From Mesocentrotus franciscanus (taxonomy: Eukaryota > Echinodermata > Echinoidea > Camarodonta > Strongylocentrotidae), in the NCBI GenBank assembly GCA_037976565.1, contig CP137685.1, positions 27,462,827 through 27,526,826 on the forward strand: a stretch of DNA of 64,000 bases, in the 5' to 3' direction. Positions 27,201 to 39,200 of the stretch are shown piece after piece (position 1 is the stretch's first letter; each line of letters starts with the position of its first letter). The translations under genes and the position numbers were made by a program. Below the pieces are notes generated by a model. It was given only the letters and a program-made list of their open reading frames with translations, was not told where the DNA came from and did no database searches.

Positions 27201-30200
27201 CATAAAAATTGTAGTTACAACCTATATGTTGCCACATGGGACCAAGGATCATACATCCATATTTCCTGATGAAGACATAACTCAGATACAGAGTTGTCCT
27301 GACATGATTTGGCTGGAACAAATCTAAAGGTGAATTGGTGAATTTTTATTAATTGTTGACTAATCACTTTTTTGATTTGACTTAGAACAAAAACCAACTA
27401 GTTCTTGTAGGCAATGGGATACTTTTACAACGACCACCCCATTATCACAATGGGCTAAGGAACAGGCATTGTACAGTACCTCTAGTAGTCAACATGAATT
27501 GGCTGAGAAAAAAATTGAATATATTTCATGCCCAATTTCAGAATTAAACAGATACAATGTATCATAAGTAAGAATTTGACATTTGGAAGTTCATTTTATA
27601 GGAGAATGGTTCAAAAACGTTGGTGGAATAGAAAAGGTCACCTTTGAGATGAATTCTCCTATTACAAGCAAATATCTTTTCAAAATGTTATTAAATGCTA
27701 ATAAATGTAAACATCTCAAAATAAAAAATCAACCTATGTACAAAAACATTTTTTTGTTAGAATTAATAAACCATTATAAAAATTGAAACTGAAATTCATC
27801 TACCTCCAGTCGGCATGCATACAATGTCCCTACAGCACTGTCCTGCCTTGGGTTTGGTGTAACGACAATGGGGCTTGGGGGTGGGGCAGATTTTCTGGGT
27901 GCAGCTATGCTGTCCATTGAGGCAAAGACAGAAGGTGCAGTCATCTTCTTGCCACACCTCCCTTGAAGATGCTCCATACTGCCAGACATGCAACTATGAA
28001 CTGAGTTTTATAACAGACCAATGATTATCATTTAATAAATATAACACATTCTTGAATGGAATGGTTAATTAAATGTAAACGACTAATCAAAAACATTGAC
28101 GCAGCGGTCAAATGACTGAATAGCTGACATGACATTAACAGTTTATATTACCGGTATACATTTAAATAAAATACATTTTCAAAAGCATTACAATCATTAT
28201 ATTATTGGGAAAGTAAAATGTATGAATACATATGAGTAGCTTCAAGAAATAAGTTTGATCATTAAATCTACAAAGTACTATGATGGGGAAGCAAAATCGA
28301 ATTAGAAATTGAAACTAAATATGGTGTACAGATGAGTAAAAGTACACAATTATTCATTAAATCATAAACAGTTTGATTGATGAGAGCAAGTAAGAAATTG
28401 TTAGTTACCCTATTTGTAAATATCTCTTTAAACACAATAACATGGACTATGCATAGTGCACTTTTTCAATACATCATTAAAACTAAAAATTTGACCTATC
28501 ATAAACATGCTATTGACTGTATATCATTAATGATTCATATTAATTAATTAATCATTAAAGAATAATAATCTCCATGAATCTGTATAATTGCTTACAGTAT
28601 CTTTTTTCTATCATCCATTTAAATTGAATGTTATCCAAGCCCACGCACCTTCACATACATCATATCTTTTGTTTTCCCTCTCTTTTCAACTTTTACCTTA
28701 CATTTTATAGACTTCATAGATCAGACTGAACTTCATGTTATAAAATACATATCCTTGTACTTTTCAGTGGAGACAAGTATCTCTTTAGTTTTCAATCTTT
28801 TAGGAGGGAGGGTAAATCTGAGTCTGAATCTGGATTGAGATTTATATCAATACCTTCATGGCAAACAACCTGGTGGCAGCACAGCCCCTCTTCCAGTACA
28901 GCCCTGCACCTCTGGTCTTCCTACTTTTTTCAACTGTCACCTTTCATTTTAGAAACTTCATGGATCAATTAATCAATCATGTATATATCCTAGTATTTTT
29001 CCAGTGGGGGACACATATCTCTGTATTTTTAATCTTTTAGGGGGAACAATATCTGGATTAAGATTTATACCAATACCTCCATGACATACAACCTGGGGGC
29101 AGCACAGCCCCTCTTCCGGTACAGCCCTGCACCCCTGTCCTAGAGCCAGGAAGGGGCAGGATATAGTAACACAGACCACCTTGTGGGATGAGTTACAGGT
29201 GCATGAGGTGCATGGGTCAGTAAACCAGACTTCCCCTACTGCTCTGGAAGTGCCCTCAAGATGGCAAGTTGGTCTTACAACTGAAGAATCTAGGGGAAGA
29301 ACAGATGGATGAAACATATAGGCCTGAATTCACAAAGGAGGTTTAAATTTAACCCATGGTTTAAATCTTCATTTACATAACCCATGGTCTAAAAGTAGCG
29401 CAAATTAAGTGCGACACAGTCAGAGGTCCAATACTAGACACGCGCAAGGCAAGGTACGCTTAATTTGCGCTAATTTTAAACCATGGGTTATGTAAATGAG
29501 GGTTTAAACCATGGGATAAATTTAAACCTCCTTTGTGAATTCAGGCCATTAAGATTCAATATTCAAGATTCTCTTCTCAAGACTCAAGTTGTGTTGTCCA
29601 TATACGTATACAAAGACAGCAATTTTTTTCCATTGGTATTATATTATATTAACATTAATTTATACAGCAGAATGAAAGAAGAAATGATAGATATAGAAAT
29701 GGATGTCTAAATTGATTGATGGACAGAAAGGTAAATAAATAGATGGATAGGTAGATGGAATGATTACCTGCATATTGAAAAGTAACATCCGATCAGATTG
29801 CATGAAGAAATGATGGATATAGAAATGGATGTCTAAATTGATTGATGGACAGAGAGGTGAATGGATGAAGAAATGGAAGAATAGATAGATGGAATGATTA
29901 CCCTCAGACTGACAAGTAATATCCCGGCAGAATGCATGGACACCGGTCTCATTATTAATGCATCCTTCACCCTCATTAGCTGATAATGGGCAGTTAACTG
30001 AGAGGCAACTGATCACTCCGTCATCGCAGCTGCACTCCTGCTGCATGGACTGGTACCATTTCTCTCCATTAAGACGTGCAATGCCTCTATGCAAACAGCT
30101 GTCAACTACAGGGAAAAAAGTAGGACCCCATTCATTTTCATTAATGATGATACTGATAATGATAGCTACATTTATACTGTGCACATATCTATCCCAGGGG

Positions 30201-33200
30201 ATGCTCAAGGTGCCTACAAAGTAGTATTATTACCCTGGTTTTGGCCCGGTGGCCTAAAGGTCATATTAAATTTTGTGGCAACACCACTCAACAACCAATC
30301 AAATCAAGGTTTCCATGGAAGTTAACATTAATGGCAAAGTTACCATCAAAGCCAAGTCTTATGCAACGGAGTCCAAGTACCCATTTACTATACCTGGGTG
30401 GAGAGTGTCAACAGTGGGATCATGACAACAGTTAACCAGAGCTATTCCTTTATTCTGCTTTATGCTCCTTATTATTAATAATATTCTAGTGCACTAAAAT
30501 CTCTTATCTGTATTGGTATCACCGTAAACATCTCTTAGAATTACATCCAAATACCTTAAGGTATTTAGTTTAATTATCCTCAATTACATAGTCCATATGA
30601 TTAAACTTTCCCTCTGTTTAAACACAACATACACCATGCATGACATCTGTCAAAGTAAGTGGAACGTAGCAGTCTAAAAGTTAGAAATCAAAATACGTAC
30701 TTGGTTGACAGAATTTTTCTGGGCAGCATCTATTGGGGAGGAGCTGGAAGATGCAGCCCTCCTCTTTGGTCACCATGCACTGGTAGGAGGTGCAAATCTC
30801 CACCCCATGTTCACATTCACATGTTTCGCAGTCATCAGGGTACCAGTAGCTTCCATGAGAGTGGGAGTGACTCCGATGAAAACAGCTCCTCTCTTTGAGG
30901 TATAAGGTCCAGTATTCAAGTCAATACTCAAGTCAGGTATACATGTATCATTTTACTAAGTATTAGATTAAATACTTGGCCAACTTTGGTTTTCAGTCCA
31001 ATTTCAGGCTAGGCATTTTTGCCTAATTCTTTAAATCTGTCTAGTAGACATACATCAATTATTTCAAAGCCCTGACTAGCAATTCCATGATTTACACTGT
31101 GCAACCTCTAATGCATGTTTAATGTGATGCACTTAAGGCACATAATTTTGGATTGGCATTATGACGTCACAATAGTTTGGACCTGACCAAATAAGAAGGA
31201 AAAAAGAAAATCTGGATGGTAATATTTGTTTAGTTTTCTTTATTCTTGGTAACATGGGACAGCAAATAATAACCACAAACATGCCCGGAAAATGATCTCC
31301 CCCCACCCTTTTCCTCCCTCCCAACCTCTTTAGCACAAATTGCAAATTCAGAATTCCTCTGAAGCTTACCAGTCGTGTGAGGACAAACAACATTTCCACA
31401 GCAGTCACCCTCGTACGGGTCCAACAGTTGGCAGCCTGGCGGGGGTTGCATACATTCCTTAGACTTGCATACAACAACAGATTTCTGACAGGCACACTGA
31501 GTGCACTCATCTCTGTACCATATATCCCCTTCAGATCTGTGTGTCCCGTAGCTGTCAACGCAGAGTTGGTTTGGTACTAGTGCATTCAAAAAGAAAATGA
31601 GGAATATTTGAATTCATAAATTTTGGTAACCCACTGCATAAGGAAAACGGATAGGGACCAAATAAATCCTTTGATTATCCTACATGGAATAATAGAATCC
31701 AAATCCAAATCCTAATAATCATATATACCATGCACCAATAGGCTCCAGTTGACATTGAAAATTCTCTGAGATGACCGGCATAGTACTATTTTCTGAGGGG
31801 CAATGTCCCAAGGAAAATAGTAATTCTTCTTTCTTTACATCCAAAACAAACAACTGTCAAATTTCCTTCAAGCCAATGTAGAATTTTGGGAAGCCCCAAA
31901 AGACTTCTTGTCACAATCCATTGAGTTTTGCAGCATGACAGCAACCTACTAACAATCCTAAATGCTGTGAAAGTGTTCAAAGAGAGGATTAATGTCTGGA
32001 CCTTTCAGTAAATTTGGATAAGAATCTATGAGATTTTTAATTTCTGTCATTCAAAGAACCCAAGATCTCCTTCAACCTATTGCATATAAGAACCAGCTAG
32101 TTCCTGTATTTTGCCTTGGAAAACGAAGTGGTAATTTGAAGGGCGAAGAGAAGTGAGCTGTCTCATTATTTTTATGTCAGTTTGAATAATTTCACAGTAG
32201 AAATATTGCCTGAAAAGGATTGCTCTTGAATTGCACCAGTTCTTTTACATACATGTCTATGTATGATACGTGATTAACCTTTCCCCTTTGCTTCCAGACA
32301 GTTTCTTTCACAGTGCACTTTCACCACATGAACTCAATATTATCTGTAAGTTCTGGGCACACAGTCTTACCAACTTGCGGAAAATAAGGCTGTATACATG
32401 TTGATGAGCAGCCGACCGAGCAGCATTTCCAGGAGTCTTCACAATCAGCATCACACTGGCACTGGAACACGCACTCTCCTTGTTCGCTGCTGTTAGAGGG
32501 GGCCGACGGACATGTCCCTGATTTACCTGCGTCATCATATCAAACACTTCACATGAAATGCACTGGTTAACGGTGGGGGATGTCCGACACTTGCTCCTGT
32601 GAAAATTGCTCTGCATCAATTTCCTACGCTATCCAAATACTTAACCTCTTGTTGGAAGCAAACCCAAACCTAACCTAACCTATGAACCAATTAGAACCCT
32701 ATACCTCTGCAAAAAAAACTAGAGCAATCATCACTGAAGTAAATGTTGGATCACCAAAGTTGGGACAGTATAGGAAACCACCAGCCCACATGATAGACAA
32801 TGTCGGTCTAGTGAACCTCAGAAAAGTTGATAGAAGACTCACATATTGATCTTGTGGGCTGCTGGTCTCATGGACACTCAGATAACTTTTCAAAATGCTA
32901 CCGAGATTTCTGACCTTGTGGACAATTAGTCTCATGGGCCATCGGTCTCGTGGGCTTTTGGTCTCATGGGCTGTAGCTGATTTAAGGTAGCAGTGTTATT
33001 AATTTGATATTTCTTAATGTAAAAATATCACAAATTTCCTACGGGAACCAGATGATCAATGTATTAAGTCTATGGGGTAAAAGGAATTCAGTTGTCAAAG
33101 CGTATACATCTCAACCTTACCCTTTGGACAATAGATGGATGGACAAATAACACTTGTATCCGACTCTATCTCATTGCAACTTTCTCTTGGATGGAAGCAG

Positions 33201-36200
33201 ACAGCCCTTGTACAGAATGAAGCACTACCCGCAACGATGCACTTTCCCCAGGCTAGGTGGAACCTATTCCTGTATTGAGGCTCAGGAAGCAATGTTGCCC
33301 GAGGAAGTGCATAATTTATGACAGGCCTCTCTACGGATGAAGCTAGAGAGAAAATAAAACATGGTATTCAGCAAACAAATAAAATAAAAATTTGTGCATG
33401 CATAAGCCCTGGCATTAGATATACAGTGTGGGTAAATAAAATGGAACCCTGTATTGAAGCCTAATTATCTTAAAAGCCAGGTAAATTGCTGCAATATATA
33501 TTATGATAGTTGATAATGCCTTCTTTAATTTGATAGTAGTCTTGTCCAGACGGAGGCAAGTTACCCTAGGGTAAAGGTGGTGTTAAGAGCTAGTCGGGGT
33601 AAATATGGCGGGGTATATGGCGGGGTATATGGCGGGCCAAGCATGCCACTATCCGTACACTATACAACTATACGACTGTACATCTATCCAGCCAGCCTAT
33701 CAGAACACAGGAAACTGTACATCTATACAACTATACCAGTAGTGGATTCAGGAGGGGGCACAGGGTATAGATAGTTGGCCAGCTGGATAGACGTATAGTC
33801 GAATAGTTGTATAGTTGTACGGATAGTGGCATGCTTGGCCCGTTATATTTACCCCGACTAGCTTTTAACACCACCTTTAACCTAGGATAACTTTTCTCCG
33901 TCTGGACAGGACTAGTGTAAGACAGTAATGTTGTAATGTTTCTTATGTTGTTCATTCATTGTCACAATTAGCTTTCCATACACTTTCCATTTCCATTTCC
34001 TAAATTCTTCTACTCATTCAATCATAGCCTCTTTTGTCCTTTTCTTTATTATTATTATTCAGGACCTAGATTCCTTCTTCCCTACTCACCTGCCAGTGAT
34101 TCTATTGTTTTCTCCTTACTCACTTCTCAATCATTTCCATTAGTTCTCCTTCTCTCTCAGGCTATTCTATTATTTTGGACTTGTCCATTTTCTGCTATGT
34201 CATTGGTTAAGATGTTTAAATGTTCATTTATCTTAATATTCTGCAGAGAGCAGTATGAAATACAGAGAAATAAAGCAGGGCACTACAGGACTTCAAATTG
34301 TATACATCTATTCATATTGGCTCTCATTCAGCTTCTGACTTGAAGTTTTGTTAGATAATCAATTTTTATTGCTGACTAATGTTTGACTGATTTTGGATTC
34401 TGAACTAGAAACAAATACCCAAGCTCTCTTGATAAGAGAGAGCTTGGGTATTTGTTTCTAGTTCATCGTGACTGTGCCATGGACCAGTGATGGCCTGGTG
34501 GTAGAGTCGCTGCCCGGCAAGCAGTAGACGCAGGTTCAAGTCCCGCTGGTTCCAAGATTTTTTCTGACTTGTTTTTCAATACAGATCGATCAATCGATCT
34601 TATTTACTGGGTGTAAGCCACAAATATGTTTAAATAAAAGAACTAACTTGCTACAAACATAACCTCAAGGTTTTGTTAATTTACAGGACTTAACTCACCA
34701 CCCTCGCGACAGACTCGTAGCGGACAGCATGCATTCCTGATGCGAATCAGCTGACAACCAGACATCGGTTGCAGGGTGGGACACTGGACCTTAGAGCAGT
34801 GTACCACACCCCTTTGGCAGATACATATTGTACAGGGATCCTGGTACCAGCTGTCCCCTGGACGTGGCTACCTCCAGCCTCATTGCATGAAGCAGCATCG
34901 TCTGGATGAAAGTGAAGTGTATTTAAACTTGAAAACACAAAGATTTGCCTACTTTTCAACTATTTTTTTTCATATCTTGAAATCAATGACATGCCAAGGG
35001 ACAATATACATTTAAATCAAGATTTACATTTTGCAATCCTATCCGAGAGCTGGAATGTTATTCCTTCTCCCTTCCACATATTCAGTTGGTCTTCACATAT
35101 AGTGATTATAAATCCCGGAGAATACTATTTGAACAAACAATAATCAATGAAGAAGCAAAAATGTTATCAAAATCTTTTCTTACAAAATTTCTTTTTGCTG
35201 ATACAAGTTCATAACTTGGCTGCATTGGTGAAAAAACTTGAGGATGGAAAAAGGGGGTTGATACCCCACTCATTAAACCAATTTCTAGTTTATGCTCCCC
35301 TCACCTCACCCAACATTAGGCAAGCTTCTAAAGATTATCTTTAAGGGAAATCCAACCTTGATAGCAAACTTGTCTAGAATAAAGCAGAAAAATCAGAGAA
35401 GCATACTGATGAAAGTTTCAATGAAATCGGACAAAAATTAGAAAGTTACGAAGTTTTGAAAGTTGCAATTACTATAGGTATGGGCTCTTCAAATTGGCTG
35501 AATTGATAATGTCTATGTGATATAGTGGCGTACAACTTTCCTGTTTGCTCCAATACACAAAAGGACTAAAATTTCAACTTTTCATAAATGCATGACTCGG
35601 GGTGGTCTATTCTTTTTAGAGGACCTGTAATAATGTATTCTCGATGATATATTTTGAGTTGTACCTCGAGGGTGAAGGCACTTGGAAGAAAAACAGAAAT
35701 AAGTGATATTTTTGTACGTGACAAACGGGAAAGTAATCCGTCACTACGTCACAATCCACTGACAAAATTGCCGATTTGAGATTCGCACAGCTGTAAAGAT
35801 CTCATATTTCAAACACTCATAACTTTCTTAATATTGGTCCGATTTATTTCAAACTTTCGCCATTCTGTTTCTCTGATTTTTATGCTTATAAGGTTTGGAT
35901 TGCTTTTTAAGCTTGACATCATTTACAGCTCATCAAATAACCTCCCGTCAAGCCCCGCACTCATAGCCATACACGGCAGGAGGGCTGAATTTGGAAACTG
36001 CTTATATTCGGTAAAGCATCTTATCATATTTGGACAGCAAGGTGGTTACTTTCACACCTTTTTACATGCCAGATATTTTCATTACATTTTTAGTTCAGTA
36101 AAGTCTAGAAATGTTGAACACTGACTGAACCTGATGTCTTTATTTTTATGTATGGCAATGACCGTTTGTTTTTTGAACTGATTATGGAAATAAATGAATA

Positions 36201-39200
36201 AACAAACTTACCATCAGTCATTTCACATGTAACATCTGGGCAGCACTGGCCTTCGGTGTAAGTCGCCCGACAGCCGCCCCCTATGTCAGGACACATGGGT
36301 AGTGACATACAGACAGACAGACCGTCCTGACACACACATGATGTACAGACGTCCTGTGACCAGCTCTCCCCACCGTAATACAATACTCCACCAATATTAC
36401 AGCTTTTCAGTGCATCTGTATTTAATAATAATAACAATATCTATAATTATCGTAATAATAGTAAAGGTAATAATGATTATGATGACAATGTTCATGATGA
36501 TGATGGTGATGGTAATAATAATTATAGTAATAACAAAAATAATGATAATAATAATAAATAAAATTCAAAAATAATGCTCATAACAATCATAATAATAACT
36601 GCTTCTATAAACTCCCTGTCCAATTAAGTAATTGGAAAATATGCTTTCCTCTTCGTTGGATTCAAGTTTGATTCTAATTTGACTATGATACATCTATCTT
36701 TTACATGATATACATGTACATGTGAAAATAAAATGGATTTATGAAATACAAGTTCTTTGATTGGAAATAATGAAAGATCTGACTGAAGCAATTTACTTTG
36801 ACCCATTATTCCAAGTCTTACATAAATATTCCAAACTTCATATATTAGCATTTGGTTATGTTTTTAATCAGGTTTAAAAGAACACTCATTCCACTTTCAA
36901 ATGAAATTGGGCATCCCCTATAAGTGATGACCCTTCTTTTTTTTTTCTTTCTTTCTTTTTGCTTGTCAGATTTATTTACTAACTAAATGAAATTGGGCAT
37001 CCCCCTATAAGTGATGACCCTTCTTTTTTTTTTCTTTCTTTCTTTCTTTTTGCTTGTCAGATTTATTTACTAACTAGATGGAACTTCAAATGCGCGCAGT
37101 CGAAAATGATGCCTCCGCCATAGAGCAATTTTACAAACCAAAATGGAAGCAATTTTTAAAATTCAAGTTTGATTGTAATCCATCTGTTGGTTCTAATGAT
37201 AACGCGATCACGAGCTTTTTTGAGATACATAATGAGCCCTGTGACCTTTGACCTCGTGACTCCCAAATCTAATCAGTTCATTGACTCTGCAAGATGCATA
37301 CATGACCCAAGTTTGGCGGTAATCCATCAATCGGTTCTTGAGATAACGTGATCACGAGCTATTTTTGCATACATAATGAGCCCTGTGACCTTTGACCTCG
37401 TGACCCCAAAATCTAATCAGTTCATTAGCTCTGCAAGATACATACATGACCCGAGTTTGGCGGTAATCCATCAATTGGTTCTTGAGATAACCCGATCACG
37501 AGAACGGGACATACGTACGTACGGACGGACGGACAACCAGAAAACATAATGCCTCCGGCTACTTTGCAGCGGAGGCATAAAAAGGAACTATAAATCCTAA
37601 TAGCCCTTGATCTTTCTTCTTCTTTTTTTTGTGCTTTATTTGCTTATCAAATTTTTGCCCCCTCTTTTACAAAATCCTGGATCCGCCCCTGAAATGTGCC
37701 CCATTCATGAATCCAACTAACCTTTGTTACACACTGTGTCTGAGCAGTCTAAAGCATTGCCAGCTTGGTCTATGGAAAAGCATAGAGACTGGTTGAAAGG
37801 GCAATCTCCACCAGGCAAATTACATTTCAGTCTGTCCACATCGCATTGACAAGATGTACAGGTAGATGGGCAGAAGGGATCATCAGTCTCACATCCTAAA
37901 TCAAATTCTAGTGGGACAGATACAGGTAGAAAGCAACAAGCACTCAGCAACAGAAATCCATGTCTACAGTGATCTTTGCCTCAAAGAGTTGAAATCTCAT
38001 TAAATACATTTTACATTATTCACTACACTATTGCCCTGCTTTGGCAAATCCATTGTCCTGGGCCGGCCATGTATGCTATATTGTGTCGTATGTCTGTATA
38101 ATTATGATCTATTTGTACCACTGTCTATTTTTATAATGAAATAAAGACAATATGTAATTATATATATACAGGGATATGTTCTTTTTTACCTTCCAGATTG
38201 ACAAAACAGGCAGACAATAAGACAGAAAAGGGCACAAATACTAGAAACAATTTCACTGGCACTGTTCTTTTACTTTTTCTTTGTCTTTATTCCTTCCACC
38301 CTTTCTTTCATATCATTCCCTCTTCTCTTTCCATTTCTTCAATTATTTATTTCTCTGTTCACCAACTGTTCATCAAGCCTTTATCTTCCCTCGTGCTTTA
38401 TCTTGATCGACATTGCGCAGTAACCAAATTCATAACTTCAACTATGGACCAAATAATACACCTAAGCCTAACCCTTTCCTCACACTTACCCTAAGGCCCA
38501 AAATGTAACTGTGATTACGGTTAGGTAGAGTGTTTACGTCAAGGGTGAATTTTAAGAAATCTGCTGGCATAGGATAGTGGAAAAAGATAAAACTGTCAGT
38601 GAGAATGAAAGCTACAAGCACCATCATACCTTCAATCACAGAGCACTTAATATCAGGGCAGCATTGACCCTTGACATCTAGCAGACGGCATGATGGGTGA
38701 GGGAGCCGAGGGCAGCTGTGGCTTCTATCAAGGCATTCCACCCGGTTGCCTTGGCAATAACATACTGTACAGGGGTCTTCATGCCAGCGGTCACCTGTGT
38801 GGTGCATGACTCCCTTTGTGTCAAAACAGTGATTATCTTGAAAAAAGACAAACAGAATGGGCATATGCATCATCACAAAGACTATAATAATAATAATACT
38901 CTGTTCTTTTATAGCGCATTTCATGTATGTTGACATTTCAATGCGCTTTACAATATACATACATATAAAATATATCAATATCATAAAATGAAGATGAGTA
39001 AACAGAAGTATATATAGAACACAATGAAGTTCTTACAAAGAGAAAAATTTCAACATTACTTATCCTTTAGTACTATTGATATGCTTAGTTGCAAAGATGA
39101 GTTTGGAGTTTAGATATGAATGTTTCAGTATTGGATATACAATGTAGGGAGTTTGGGAGAGAATTCCATTAAAATGGTGCTATATGAGTGAAAGCCCTAT

